Shown here piece by piece: positions 12,491 through 25,040 of a stretch of DNA of 64,000 nt. The notes beneath the pieces are model-generated. The model made no database searches. It worked only from the letters and a program-made list of their open reading frames with translations, and was not told the DNA's origin. The stretch lies in contig NC_081414.1 of assembly GCF_030272615.1 (NCBI RefSeq), positions 770,417,653 through 770,481,652 on the forward strand, read 5' to 3'. The position numbers and the translations under genes were made by a program. The DNA is from Cryptomeria japonica (Eukaryota > Streptophyta > Pinopsida > Cupressales > Cupressaceae). The stretch's first letter is position 1. Each line of letters starts with the position of its first letter.

Positions 12491-13163
12491 TTTTTAATAA
12501 AGTTTTCAAATAATTTTTTTTTTTAAATATTATTTTTAATTCAAAAAAATAATGTGTTTTTTCTTTATTATTTATAAAGTTTTTAAATCCAAAAATTAAA
12601 AAATAATGTGTTTTTTCTTCTTTGTTAGTGATTTTTTTTCTTAAAAAAATAAAAATTCTTTATTGATTTTTTAATAATGTTTTTTGGATTGTAATAAATG
12701 TTTTATTAAACTTTTAATTAAATTTTTTTTAAATAAAATTTTCATGTAATAAGAAAATTGGAAACAAATTTTTTTGTTGACCATCTATCATACCTATCTT
12801 TCAGTGTTCTCCAGCCGACAACCAAGGCACAGGGTTTAGTTTGCTCCTACATTTTTCTTGGCAACATACTAATTAGAGGCATCTTCATCTGCACTCTTCT
12901 ATAAAGCATCTTTTTGGTGGTATCAACTTCATGTTTCAAGAGTTGAACTTTTTCATGTTGTATCACACTAAAATAAAGTGCCACACCTCTTTGTACTTTG
13001 TCATTGATGACATATTTGATGTAATCCTCTTATACACCATAGATTAGGAAATATCTTGTGAGACGATGCATGGCTCCAATTGAGACTTAGATTATACAAG
13101 TTTGTGCATGGCTATAGTGAGAATTAGATTGTATCTAGTCGATGCTCAAGTAGGTGTCTCTGT
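12491..13163. other. AT-rich continuation of the A2 leader plus unassigned DNA
   Basis: 12491-12780 is dominated by T and A runs and resembles the AT-rich DNA left of element E. It is probably the A2 leader resuming after the E insertion. 12781-13163 has no recognisable coding or LTR feature. It joins the end of LTR H at 13164 without a primer site, so it is flank, not element H interior. Confidence 0.5.
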
Positions 13164-13356
13164 TGGAATTAAGGAATACTGAGAAGGAGGTCAATTAGTG
13201 TTCTACAATTTTTAACTTTAATTAACAATTCATTCAACAATTTAATGCATGTGAGCAAAATAAAGGTTCAAGAATATAAAGCAAACAACCACAACACCAT
13301 AACACCAATATTTTGTACATGGAAACCCAGTTAAGGAAAAAACCACGATGGGGATG
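13164..13356 (-). repeat. LTR H, first half
   Basis: It begins TGTTGGAAT and follows the 1432-1625 part of LTR C2 (shared 'aaacaaccaca', 'catggaaaccca' and 'aaaaaccac' text). It stops at 13356 where insertion G begins. The second half resumes at 25978. No primer site lies beside it, so it is a solo or 3' LTR. Confidence 0.75.
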
Positions 13357-13428
13357 TGTTGGCAGCACATATAAAATTTCCATTCTATATGTTTCCTTGC
13401 TAGAATAATGCCTTGTCAGAATCATTGG

Positions 13429-15025
13429 TGATGGGATGGGGTATGGGATAGACTGGCCTAGGCTATGCTCTTGGATCCTTTCCTTGGATCTCCTGGTGTT
13501 CTCCTCACACCCTAGGGTCTCTAGGACTTCCTTCGCTTGAGGAATCCCTTGACCTTGCCCAATTCACCCACCAATGAGTTGCTATGCTGCTCCTAAGGTC
13601 TCACCTACTCATGAGACTCAAAATCCCTTACTATGACTAATAAGGGCTAATCTTGTTCCACACCTTCCAAGGTCTTGGCAAGGTTGTTTCTGGTCTATTT
13701 CATGGTCTATCCACCCATTTATGAGCCCCCAAGAGGATTCAAGATTCTAACCCCTTACCGATTTCACAAATTTGGGTTTTTGTCTTCAAAAAGGGCTACA
13801 AGGATTAGGACCAATTAGGCCTCCTAACCGGTCTTCTAGGGCTCCCTCTCACAAATGATGCACAAACAACCCTAACTCCCAAAATGCATTGCCATTCAAT
13901 TGGCAAGGGCTCAAGGATTTTCTAGGTTTTGGGCCTCCAAGTCGTCGTACAGTGCCTAGGGTGAATTTTGGGGTTTTACAAGGGTTTAATGAGGGTTTTG
14001 TAGTCTGTCTGGGTCATAGTGAAGGTTTTGAGTGTTTACCACCTTTTTTGGATTGGTGGAGGCTCCTCCTTCACACAATTGCTACTTGAAACACTCCTCT
14101 GCACTTGCTCCAAAGGATGCCCTCTCCACTATTCAACCTTGCTCTCCAAGACCTCTACAATCTGACCTCTCCTAACCGGGCACTATCCAGTCTTGCCTAC
14201 GAGTAGGTCTTTTCTTGGCCTTCCTGCATTTATAAGGGCCCTACTTTCTTGGGACTAATGTACATGGTCTTCAAATCCATTCCCCATGGTTTCATGGTAG
14301 TTCCACAATGGGGAATGGAGTTAAGACTTCATTTACGCAATCTTGTCCAAAATTGGACAGTAAGAAGACAGTCTTCAAACTATTTACAAACTTATTCAAT
14401 CTACAAGTAAAAATCTAAACTAATTACTTGAAATGAAATTAATTACACCATGAATGAAAAACCACATAGTTTTGGACGTATCTCAATCCATCAACTTGCT
14501 TCCTTCCTTCATACAAACTGACTAGTAACAGTTTTTCAGTCTCAGTCTGATGTTTTTTCTAGGGCCGTACAAGGTCTGACATCGAACCCATTCATTTAGG
14601 GTTTGTGGGTACTTATAATACCTATACCTCAGTCTATGCGCCCAAACTAGGGTTTTCCACGCTAACCTAAAGAATTTGACATTATGGTAGAAAAGTTGCT
14701 TGACAACTTTTAAAAGTTGTCATGCAACTTTTGCAACTTTTGAGCAACTTTCCCAATGTTGCTTTTTATGACTCCTAGACCTACCATGGGCCAACCTAAG
14801 GACACCAGCATGTTAGAATGGACCCTTGAACACTTCATGGACACACATACCCTCCATTTTCAAGAAAATCATAATCTTGACTCATGACCCCTAAGATCTT
14901 CACTGGGACCCTAACTAGGACCTATGAGCACATGGCTCATTATTTTATGTACAATGGCTTCATAAGAAGCATATCACCAACAAGAAAAAGAAAGACAAAG
15001 AGTCTGGAAGGGTTCTCCTACACCA
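13429..15025 (-). repeat. 3' LTR of chromovirus F
   Basis: 1597 bp, TGATGGGATGGGG to CTCCTACACCA in plus orientation. It aligns along its whole length with 19723-21298, with scattered substitutions and small indels (for example a short duplication of 'gcaactttt' near 14725-14750 that the other copy lacks). Small ORFs inside it are translation noise. Confidence 0.93.
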
Positions 15026-15041
15026 TACTCCCCCTCTACAC
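15026..15041 (-). other. Polypurine tract of chromovirus F
   Basis: The minus strand reads GTAGAGGGGGAGTA immediately before the LTR opening TGGTGTAGG. It confirms minus orientation. Confidence 0.85.
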
Positions 15042-15045
15042 ATAA

Positions 15046-15426
15046 TTAAGAAAAAGAAGAAGAGATGAGAGTCGGGTCTAATCCAAGTGCCTTGAACCTG
15101 CTCTCTTCCACCCATGTAGCTTCAAACATTGGTTGATCTACCCATTTCACTAAGTGCTCCATGTAGGCCTGGTGTCTAGTTGACTTATTCACCCTTGATT
15201 CCAAGATCTCCTCTGCTTTAGGCTTCTTCACCTGTGGTAAGACATTAACATCAAGTTCCTGCAGCACCTTGGCTTGGTTCTCAATCTGCCCTTCTATCTC
15301 ACCCTTATACATGATCAGATCAGCTACATTAAAGATTGGTGATAAAGCTAAATCTAAAGGTAGGTCAACTTTGTAGGCATTCTTACCATATTTCGATAGG
15401 ATTCTACAACATCTTACCCTTCTCAT
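15046..15426 (-). pseudogene. Integrase C-terminus and chromodomain, element F
   Basis: After the integrase tail (RILSKYGKNAYKVDLP) comes AEEILESRVNK..., then a LVKWVDQPMFEATWVEE segment. This is a chromodomain-like fold signature (aromatic residues around a W-E/K-TWE pattern) as found at the pol end of plant chromoviruses, where it biases integration toward particular chromatin. A one-base shift near 15427-15432 puts this part out of frame with the integrase core. It ends with a stop at 15046, only five bases before the polypurine tract. Confidence 0.88.
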
Positions 15427-15499
15427 CTAGTTTGGTAGGCTTACCACCTTGCATCCTAGCTTTGCTCAAATGGACCATCACATAGTCACCCACCTTAAG

Positions 15500-16360
15500 C
15501 TAAACTTCTCTCCTTTTCTCATACACTTCGGCTTTCAATTTTTGAGTGGATTCAAGGATGGCCTTCTTAACCTTCTCTTGATCTTCCTTGATGGTTTGAG
15601 TGAAGTCTTCTGCTTTCCCACTCTTCATTTCCAAACTACCAAGGTCTCTCAACTCACATACTCCTCTTGGATGTCTGCCATAGACAACCTCAAAAGGACT
15701 TCTACCAGTGGTTCTATTCACATTATCATTGTATGCATACTCTGCTTGAGAAATGCTTAGGTCCCATGTTTGGCCATACTCCTTAGTTAAACACCTCAAA
15801 AAGTTACCTAACACCCTATTGATGACTTCAGTCTGACCATCTGTTTGTGGATGGTAAGATGAGCTAAATGACAGGTTGGTTCCTAGTCTCCTCCATAATG
15901 TTTGCCAGAAATGACCCATGAACTTACTGTCCCTGTCTGAAAAAATGCTTAAAGGGAGTCCGTAAATCCTAACAATCTCTTTGAAAAAGAGATGTGCAAC
16001 ATAGCTTGCATCATGTGTGGTCTTACATGGGATAAAATGACTCATTTTGGAAAATCTATCTACTACCACATAGATGTTGTCCATACCTATTTTTGTCTTG
16101 GGAAGTCCTACTACAAAGTCCATGCTTATGCATTCCCAAGGTCTGTTATGAACCGGTAATGGTTGATATAAACTTGCATTGCTTGATCCACCTTTGGCTC
16201 TTTGGCATACACCACACTATTCTACATATCTTTTCACATCCCTTGGCAACTTTGGCCAATAGTAGTACCTCTGTACTAAATCTACGGTCTTATTAATCCC
16301 AAAGTGTCCACTCAAACTGCCATTATGTTTCTCTTGGATGAGGTTATCCCTCATGGATCC
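15500..16360 (-). pseudogene. Integrase core of chromovirus F
   Basis: The zinc-binding HHCC part (HNGSLSGHFG..., then CGVCQ after a stop at 16217-16219) is followed by the catalytic domain. The three acidic residues are visible: VVVDRFSK, FSDRDSKF and DGQTEVINR, in D, D(35)E order. The GRSPFEVVYGRHPRG block near the end is typical of chromoviruses. The protein would insert element DNA in the nucleus. One stop within the finger and one (15500-15502) at the end break it; the catalytic triad itself is intact. Confidence 0.92.
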
Positions 16361-17731
16361 TCTAGGTACACACAATTGGTTACCCTTGAACAAGAGACCA
16401 TTTTGGAGAGTGTATCCTACATACTCACCATGGAAATGGTTCTCAAACTCTTTGCAAACATTGTAAGCTATTGAAAAGTCTTCATCTCCTTCATAAAGGT
16501 CTTTGAAACCTTCTATGCCTATGCTTTGCAACTGTAATTCTTGAACTGTCAACAACTTTCTCCTCAATGCATCTGCCACCCTATTAAGTTGCCCCTTCTT
16601 ATGTTTGATGGTGAAGGTGAAGTATTGGAGGTATTCCATCCATTTCAGATGCCTAGTACTTAACTTCTCTTGAGTGTTTATGTAATTCAATGCCTAATTA
16701 TCTGTGAACACTACAAATTCTTTTGGAAGTAGGTAATGCCTCCATTTCTTTAGACAGTGCACTAATGCATACAACTCTAGGTCATAAGTTGAGTACTTCT
16801 TTTTTGCTTCATTAAGCTTCTCACTAAAAAATGCCACAGGTCTTCCCTCTTGACTCAACATGCCACCTATTGCAACTCCACTTGCATCACACTCCAAGTT
16901 GAATAGCTTATCAAACGTAGGTAGGAGAAGGATAGGTTTTGTGACTACTTCCTATTTCAACAGTTGAAATGCTTTGTCTGCCTACTTAGTCCATTTACAC
17001 TTAGTTTTCAGACCTCCCTTAATGGTGTCAAGGACTGGTGCACATATACCACTGAAATTCCTCACAAATTTCATATAGAATTGAGCTAATCCATGGAAAC
17101 TTCTAACCTCAGTCCCTATTTTAGGTGCAGGCCAATTCAAAATTGCCTCCACTTTGCTTGGATCCATGTTCAAGGTTCCTTTGAACACCACAAATCCTAT
17201 GTAAACTAGCTCTTGCTTCAAAAAGTCACAATTCTCAAGGTTGATGGATAGTTTCTCTTCTTGCAACCTTTCCAAAACTAACCTCAAATGCTCAAGGTGT
17301 TCTTCCTTGGTTCTGCTATAGATGAGAATGTCATCTAGGTACACCACCACAAATCTGCCTGTGAAGTCTTTCAACACCTCATTGATCAACCTCATGAAGG
17401 TGCTTGGAGCATTAGTAAGCCAAAATGGCATCACAAGCCATTCATACAATCCATCTGTGGTTTTAAAAGCAATCTTCCGATCATCACCCTCTTTAATTCT
17501 TATCTGGTGATAACCACTTTTAAGGTCTAGCTTGGTGAAGTACATAGCCCCTCCTAAACAGTCCATTAGATCCTCTATCCTAGGAATAGAAAACCTATAC
17601 CTTATGGTAATCCAATTGATTTCTCTTGAGTCAGTGCATAGTCTCCACTTACCTCCTTTTTTTGATGCTAGCACTACCAGGACTGCACATGGGTTGATGC
17701 TCTTCTTAATCAGTCCTTGTTCCAATAACTC
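16361..17731 (-). pseudogene. Reverse transcriptase and RNase H of chromovirus F
   Basis: RT motifs in order: [43 protein letters not shown] and the catalytic YLDD (17330-17341). The normally conserved glycine in the MPFGL-like motif reads W here. The connection block [14 protein letters not shown] follows. RNase H begins at [15 protein letters not shown] and includes [22 protein letters not shown] and FTDN. Stops at 17729, 16982, 16952 and 16694 (start positions of cta on the plus strand) interrupt it, all TAG. The order and spacing are those of a full gypsy pol. Confidence 0.93.
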
Positions 17732-18073
17732 CTACACTTGCCTTGCTACTTCCTTATTCTGATCAGGTGTGAGCTTATATGTAGCCTTGTTAGGTAGGGA
17801 TGCACTGGGAACAAAGTCTATTTGATGACTTATAGACCTTCTTGGTGGGAGTGTTGCAGGTGCTCCATCACTCACTATATCCTTATATTCTTGCAACATC
17901 TGCTCTACCTCCTTTGGTACTTCTACCTACAACTTATCTGCTTTCTCCTTTGGTTTCACAAAGATGGCACACTTCACTATCTCCTCCTCATGTAGCAAAT
18001 TTAAGAACTCTTTACCAGTAGCCATTAAAACACTGGGTGTTTTTGAAGTGCCCTCCTCATCCTCTGTCAAAGA

Positions 18074-18523
18074 CTAAATCTTGAAGGTCTTGTTGTCCTT
18101 CTTAAAGGTTATGGAGTTCTCCTCTCCATCATAGATCACCTTCCTATCAAATTTCCAGGGTCTTCCTAGCAATAAATGACATGCATCCATAGGCAACACA
18201 TCACAAAGGATCTTGTCCTTGTATCCTCCAATAGAAAACTCTGCCCAATTCTGCTCATTGACTAGCACACTCTGTCCTTTGTTCAACCAAGTCACTTTGT
18301 AAGGATTGGTATGGGGTATTCTTGTGAGTTTCAACTTCCTAACTACCTCTTCTAAGATGATGTTGTCAGTTGAGCCTGTATCAACTATCACCTTGTACAA
18401 TTTACCAAGAACTTTGCATCTCACCCTAAACAATGCTCTCCTATGTTTGGGTTCCTCCGTAACCGGCTGTCTGATTAGAATCCTATTGAACATCATATTC
18501 TCAACAACTTCTGATTCAATCTA
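18074..18523 (-). pseudogene. Aspartic protease of chromovirus F
   Basis: The retropepsin active site is VIVDTGSTDNII, with the D-T-G triad intact. Downstream are VLPMDACHLLLGRPWKFD, the LLGRPW block usual in plant gypsy proteases, and an LVNEQNWAEFSIG stretch. It lies between the nucleocapsid finger and RT in the same frame. Stops (TAG) at 18521-18523 and 18074-18076 bracket it. The linker between 17732 and 18073 has one more TAG (17927-17929). Confidence 0.92.
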
Positions 18524-19642
18524 GTTTACATATGGTGTCTTGCTACTTGAAGAGTCTTCTTGTGCATAAACAACCCTCTTTCCACTATTTTATGTAGTAG
18601 GCTTGTCAAGGCATCTATATGTCAGGTGTCCCAATTGTCCATAATTGTAACACTTCATAGTTGCAAAATAGGAGTTACCTATGTTGGTACCTCTACCCGT
18701 GTTTGGACCACCTTGTGCACCTCTTCCTCTAGAGTGTCCTCCTTTGAGATTGGTTTCACTACCTTGCTCAGTCAACTTGGCTTCTCCTTGGTTTCTTGGC
18801 TCATTTGTCTTGCTTTGGTAACCACCTCGGTGATTTACTTGGTCTCTACCTCTACCTCTACCCCTATTATGGGAATCCCCTTTCCTTGTGTTCCTCTCTT
18901 CTACCTTGAAAACAAGCTGATGATACTTCTGAATAGTAGTAGAAGTCCATAGGCATATCTCCTCTTGTATGTTCCACTTTAGTTCGCTTAGATACCTAGC
19001 CACCTTAATGGATTCATCTTCTTGAACCTTTGATCTAAGACAAAGTTTTTGGAACTCTTCAGTGTAGGAGGTTACATCAAGATCTTTCTACTTCAATCCT
19101 TGTCTCTTCTTATGAAGTTGGACTTCATAATCCTTTGGTAAGTAGTTCTCCTTAATCTTACTCACCATAGCTTTCCAATTTGCAATTGGTAGCTTTCTCA
19201 TGCTAACCCTTTCTTCTTGTAGGTACTTCCACCATGTCAAAGCTGCTCCCCTTAATCTTGATTTGGCAACTTTAACCTTCTGAGCCTCTGTCACTCCCTC
19301 ACACTCAAAGTGGTTTTCCATGCCCTCAATCCATTCCATGATAGTGTCTATGTCCATTCTTCCACTAAAAAGTGGCAATCCTTCAAAAGCTTTAGTGTTC
19401 AAAGCCTTAATAGCCTTCACAAAAGGTTCCTCATTGAACAAGGGGTCTAGTTCAGGAATTATGTCATCTATGTCTATAGTTCTTTTTCTTTTACCCTTGG
19501 TGTCTTCATCCCAAGGTTCATGTGTTCTCTAATCCATGACTTCCTGTAGTTTATCCCTTATCTCACTCATGGCTGCTTCAAGGAGTCTATTCTTCTCCTT
19601 CTGTTCTTCCACTTCTCTAGCCAGCTCTGCATTACTAACCAT
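18524..19642 (-). pseudogene. Gag of chromovirus F
   Basis: The ATG at 19642 is chosen because it starts the open frame shortly after the primer site. It is followed by a short E/K-rich helix and the capsid core with LPLFSGRMD, WIEGMENHFEC, AALTWWKYL and WKAMVSKIKENYLP, the standard plant gypsy gag layout. An arginine/glycine-rich stretch (18650-18900) precedes a single zinc knuckle. The knuckle's second cysteine is replaced by tyrosine (CYNYGQLGHLTYRC). Stops at 19529, 19088 and 18590 interrupt the frame. Confidence 0.9.
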
Positions 19643-19706
19643 TTTTCTCTCCCCTACTGATTCACCAATATATAGAGACATACATAGTCCAACAAATCTT
19701 TAACTT

Positions 19707-19719
19707 GGCTCTGATACCA
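19707..19719 (-). other. Primer binding site of chromovirus F (tRNA-iMet type)
   Basis: The minus strand reads TGGTATCAGAGCC three bases after the 5' LTR end. Use of iMet by a chromovirus is usual for several plant lineages. Confidence 0.9.
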
Positions 19720-19722
19720 ATC

Positions 19723-21298
19723 TTATGGGATGGGGTATGGGATAGACTAGCCTAGTCTATGCTCTTGGATCCTTTTCTTGGATCTCCTAGTGTTCTCCTC
19801 ACACCCTAGGGTCTCTAGGACTTTCTTTTCTTGAGGAATCCCTGACCTTGCCCAATCCACCCACCAATGAGTTGCTATGCTGCTCCTAAGGTCTCACCTA
19901 CTCATGAGACTCAAAATCCCTTACTATGACTAATAAGGGCTAACCTTGTTCCACACCTTCCAAGGTCTTGGCAAGGTTGTTTCTAGTCTATTTCATGGTC
20001 TATCCACCCATTTATGAGCCCCCAAGAGGATTCAAGATTCTAACCCCTTACTGATTTCACAAATTTGGGTTTTTGTTTTCAAAAAGGGCTACAAGGATTA
20101 TGACCAATTAGGCCTCCTAACCGGTCTTCTGGGGCTCCCTCTCACAAATGATTCTCAAACAACCCTAACTCCCAAAATGGACTGCCATTCAATTGGCAAG
20201 GGCTCAAGGATTTTCTAGGTTTTGGGCCTCCAAGTGGTTGTACAATGCCTAGGGCAAATTTTGGGGTTTTACAAGGGTTTTATGAGGGTTTTTTAGTTTG
20301 TCTGGGTCACAGTGAAGGTTTTGAGTGTTTGCCACCTTGTTTGGATTGGTGGAGGCTCCTCCTTCACACCAATTCTACTTCAAACACTCCTTTGCACTTC
20401 CTCCAAAGGATGCCCTCTCCATTATTCAACCTTGCTCTCCAAGACCTCTGCAATCTGACCTCTCCTAACCGGGCACTGTCCAGTCTCGCCTAGGAGTAAG
20501 TCTTTTCTTGGCCTTCCTGCATTTGTAAGGGCCTTGCTTTCTTGGGAATAATGTACAAGGTCTTCACATCCATTCCCCATGGTTTCATGGTGGTTCTACA
20601 ATGGGGAATGGAGTTAAGACTTCATTTACACAATCCTGTCCAAAACTAGACAGTAAGAAGATAGTTTTCAAACTATTTACAAACTTATTCAATCTGCAAG
20701 TAAAAACCTAAACTAATTTCTTGAAATGAAAGTAATTACACCATGAATGACAAAACACATAGTTTTGAACATATCTCAATCCATCAACTTGCTTGCTTCC
20801 TTCATACAAACTGACTGGTAACAGTTTTTCAATCTCAATCTGATGTTTTTTCTAGGGTCATACAAGGTCTGACATCCAACCCATTCATTTAGGGTTTGCA
20901 GGTACTTATACTACATGTACCTCGGTCTGTGTTCCCAAACTAGGGTTTTCCATGCTAACCTAAAGAATTTGACATTATGGTAGAAAAGTTGCTTGACAAC
21001 TTTTAAAAGTTGTCATGCAACTTTCCCACTGTTTCTTTTTATGACTCCTAGACCCACCATGGGCCAACCTAAGGACACCACCATGTTATAATGGACCCCT
21101 AAACACTTCAAGGACACACATACCCTTTATTTTTAGGAAAATCATAATCTTGACTCATGACCCCTAAGATCTTCACTAGGACCCTAACTAGGACCTATGA
21201 GCACATGGCTCATTATTTTATGTACAATGGCTTCATGAGAAGCATATCACCAACAAGAAAAAGAAAGAGAAAGAGTCTGGAAGGGTGCTCCTACACCA
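19723..21298 (-). repeat. 5' LTR of chromovirus F
   Basis: 1576 bp and collinear with 13429-15025. Its plus-orientation start reads TTATGGG where the other copy reads TGATGGG, so the terminal dinucleotide is mutated here. It ends ...CTACACCA at 21298. Confidence 0.93.
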
Positions 21299-21390
21299 GT
21301 TGGTCAAGTCATTTGTTTAGAATTCCTCATATAATCCAATCATTGTTATATTGTTTAAGTTTCACTACGTTGAACTTGAATCTTGAACTT

Positions 21391-21542
21391 GAACCTTGAA
21401 CTTGAACCTTTTTGGTTAAAGGTTCAATGGGTGTTGTTTTGAAATTTTTTCCTCTCACGCGGTTTTAAGTCTTCACTAGTCCTTGTTGGCATTTTACATT
21501 CTTTGAACCTTGAACTTGAACCTTTTTGGTTCAAGGTTCAAA
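21391..21542. repeat. Duplicated hairpin-forming GAACCTTGAACTTGAACC motif
   Basis: At 21391-21426 and 21503-21542 the run of 'gaaccttgaacttgaacc' is followed by 'ttttt' and the reverse complement 'ggttcaaggttcaa' (one mismatch in the first copy). Each could fold into a stem of about 14 bp. Both lie in the 5' untranslated part of insertion G, about 600 bp before its ORF. Confidence 0.8.
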
Positions 21543-22055
21543 TTTCAAGACTTGTCATGTTTATAATTTGTGTCGCGATTTTTTCACAAGGTTTAGAGTT
21601 CGATGTCTAGGCTTCTTGGAGATCATGTGACTTGGCATGAGGTGGTGGAATGGATTTTAAGATATGACAAACGGTGGTAGAGGAGAGGAATATTCCTTCT
21701 TTAATGCTTTGAAATCTGACATTTATAACAAGTATGGTGTGAGGATCCATAGTGTCAGATATGAAGTGACTTAGCATTTAAGGCATGCTCGAGCGCAATC
21801 ATTTCAGAGTAAGGTCACACGAACAAAGAGTAATGGGACAGTTCATGGTAATCATGGGTAAGATTTTCTCAGCTTTAAAATTGAGTAGTTCTCATGTCGA
21901 GATTATCATTTTCTTTGGATAAGTTTTAAGAAGTTTTTGGAGTAGGAGAAATAGACTGCGATAGCAGTTTGCAGATGACAAAGGAAGGTATGTTTGTCAA
22001 CTTTCTAAATTGTTGCAGTTTGTTTTAGGAAAGCTCTAAATATTTTGTTACATGT

Positions 22056-25040
22056 TTGTTTCTGTTTCCCTTTTCCCCTTTGTCTGGGTTAATTGGAGAA
22101 AATCATGAGCAAAACATGAGGCCTACTTTGCCCAAATTAGTGAACTCATCTTCCCTTTTAAGTTCTTTACCAGAGCTGGGTGATACAGCATTAGTCCAAC
22201 TAGATTTAGATGATTTCCTAGAAAGAGTACGGAACCCAACCACTAATCCTATGATGAGAGATATTGCACAGAGTGGATTATTGGAAGCAGTCGCGTTTCC
22301 CACAGCTGCTCCTTGCCCTGAATTGGTTTTAGAATGTATGAATCACTATGACAAAGGTAATAGATGCATAAGGAAAAATAATGGTGAGGTTTTGTTATCC
22401 ATTGATAGACAAATAGTAATGGCTGCCATGGGTATCCCACATCAAGAACCCTATGAAGATTGGACAATTGGAAAATCTTATGGAATTTTCTCTGATAAAA
22501 AGAAGTATTACAAAACTGTCATTGCACGAAATTGGCTTTTAAAGTTCCAAAAAGGAGGCTCAAGGCAGCTGAAACCCCTAACCCGTGAGCATTTAATTCT
22601 TGCAATCTAAGATTTGGTAGTATTGTTGAGAAGAGTAAAGGGTAACTCACACTACTTCTATTGGGAGGACTAGATGTATTTCTTCATCCAGGTCACTCTA
22701 GACAAAAATCAGTTCATCGATTGGGGAACTGTTATCGTGGAAAGGTTACACGAGGGTTTGAGTAATTACCTTGGGATGTCAAACCTCTATATGTCTTCAT
22801 ACCTATTATACATGATTGCTTGTGTAAGGCAATGGTCTGGATTGTCTCATGCAAAATGGGTTCAAGGCATAAAAATTTATGAGTATCACCCCAATTTGAC
22901 TTTAAAAGGACATTGATGATTATCTTCGCTAGAATGATATTTTTGCTGGGAGGTTGACCTTTAAATTACAAGGTAACTTGCATAGGAGGATGTCTACAGA
23001 GGTCATTGAACTAGTTTTTTTACACAGTTTAATCACTTCACTTACCTAAGGGTTGGAGGTTTTAAAGGCGAACCCTTTAGGCTACCCAGGTATGTTTTAG
23101 ACTCTTGTATTTTGATTAAAGTTTCCAGGTAGTTGGCCTATGTCACAAAGGATTATGGTAAGGATTCTAACACAAGTGGAATTTTTCCCATTGATTTGGG
23201 CCAAATTACAGTTGTAGGTCTGCCTCTGATGCGCTAAATCTTGAGCTAGAATTTAAGAGATTTTATTTGAAAACTTTGTGAACTTTGATAGTAAAGGGTC
23301 TATCACTCAATATGTGAAGAAGATGGTGCCTAACCAACATGTGTCCCAGTTGGAGGATTATTGGGAGGATTGCCTAGATGAATTTGAAGTAAGGAAAAGG
23401 AGTTGGTCTAGGTTAACCTTGAAATAGATTCATGACATGAAATTGCCAATGGATACTTCAAGTGTCATCACTGATAATGAAGATGTATTGGATTCAGAGT
23501 TTATGAAGCGGTTACATAATGAACCTCTTCCAAATGTCAATTGGAGTAAAAAGATGGAAGATAGAATTCAGACACGCACTTTCAGCGTAATTCGCAGGAC
23601 AAAAAATTGGCTTAGGAGTTGCCAATTTCGTCTGACAAGGGCAACCAGCTCAAGAAACAAAAGTGGGAAGAGGAAGATCAGAAGTAAAACTTCTATTTTA
23701 ACTAACATCTATGTTTTTGTTGTAGGAAAGCGGTAGTCAAAGATTAAAGAAGAGAAACTTGACATCGAGGCTAAACTTTCTATTGGTGGTTGGGTTACCA
23801 AGTCTAGGTCCAAGAAGAGTTTTCAGCTGCCGGCTCCCCATCTCATTCTTGATTTGGACATAGGGGAAGTACTGTGTGATATGAAATCCCCTATTTCTAA
23901 TACAGATAAGGTTTCAACTGGCGCAGATGCTACTTTCCAAGACTCAGTGATGCTTGGTATCCGGTCTCATGCAGACAGTGCCACACTGCTGCCTTCAGAA
24001 GGATCTCCCCCCATGCCATCTAAGGAACTGACTCTGGCACCTAAGTGGTTAAGTGACTCAATTACTAGGAAAAGAAACATGGTTTGTATTTTGGTATCAA
24101 TGGAGGATGTTTTGAGTAAATGTATGGGAAAATCCACGAAGCCCAAAAGGCTAAAAATGGAGGCTATGATTGGTTTTGACGAAAGCACAAAGCACTAGAC
24201 TACAGACATTGCCAAACCCACATCTGATAAAGATGTTGTTATTGCTTCAGAAGTAGATTATTCCATTGAACGGGTTGATTTGGGGGTCAGAACCAAAGCC
24301 GTAAATGTGAAGCATTTGGAGACTTCAACCAAATGGATTATCTCTTGTACTTGGAAGGATGAAAGAGACAAGGCTGAATGGAACCAGAATTTAATGCAAA
24401 TGGCTCAGTATATTCATGCTCTATAGAATAGCCCATTACCATTGTCTCAAAGCTTAGTGCCATTTAGTTTGAAATCATAAGGTAATCAGAAATTATTTGA
24501 TGAGGTTCAACGAAACAAAATGATCGCAAAGATTTTCTCTGAATGGCTCACCTCAATTGTGCATCAAGGGACCAATTACATTTCAGATTTGGTTTAGATT
24601 TTCAAGGATGCTAATGAAGTCACCAAAGAATTGGATGCTAACTTAATCTCATGGTAGAAAGAGAAGACTAAATGGGTAGTGATTTCAAAGCAAATGCGCA
24701 ATATTCAGCATTATGGCCTGATGAATTTTCTTGCCAAAAGGCAAGTGCCAGGGTTAAATGAAGACATAATGTTTATTTGCAAAGAAATCATTGAGTGGCA
24801 CAACCAGATCATTTAACAGGGCCATAGTGAATCAGCTAGTCTATGTGGTGAATTAACAACCTTGAGGTCGACCATGCTGAAGGATTTGCGTTGCATGGAT
24901 GTCCAATTGCTTAAAGAAGATAGCCAAACTTTGGAAGATACTACAGAAATGATTAATCAGTTTAGCAGCAACATTAAACAAATCAAAGTGGAGAAATCAT
25001 TGGTTGTGGAGGATTTTACGAGGATTTCCAAAGTGGAATG
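22056..25040 (+). pseudogene. Long degenerate accessory ORF in insertion G
   Basis: One decayed coding region of about 1000 codons. Frame 3 runs from about 22056 to 23220, then frame 1 to about 25040; a disordered tail may continue in frame 3 to about 25280. The N-terminal part has a short acidic helix (ALVQLDLDDFLERV), then EVLLSIDRQIVMAAMGIP (the I-x-x-MGIP position resembles the VTGLP motif in elements C and J), an HYFYWEDxMYFFIQV block and LYMSSYLLYMIACVRQW. A basic middle follows (SGKRKIRSKTS near 23670). Residues from about 24350 to 25030 are helix- and Q/K/E-rich, coiled-coil-like. I know no function. At least ten stops; several sit at tryptophan-like positions (for example TAG after WED near 22670). 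Confidence 0.6.

Larger units (their letters stand above)
13429..21298 (-). mobile_element. Ty3/gypsy chromovirus F, full length
   Basis: 7.87 kb with two LTRs of about 1.6 kb, an iMet-type primer site, a polypurine tract and all domains (gag, protease, RT, RNase H, integrase, chromodomain) on the minus strand. The flanks attgg (13424-13428) and gttgg (21299-21303) match at four of five bases and are the likely target duplication. The gag-pol reading frame is continuous apart from about a dozen stops and one frameshift. Confidence 0.93.
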
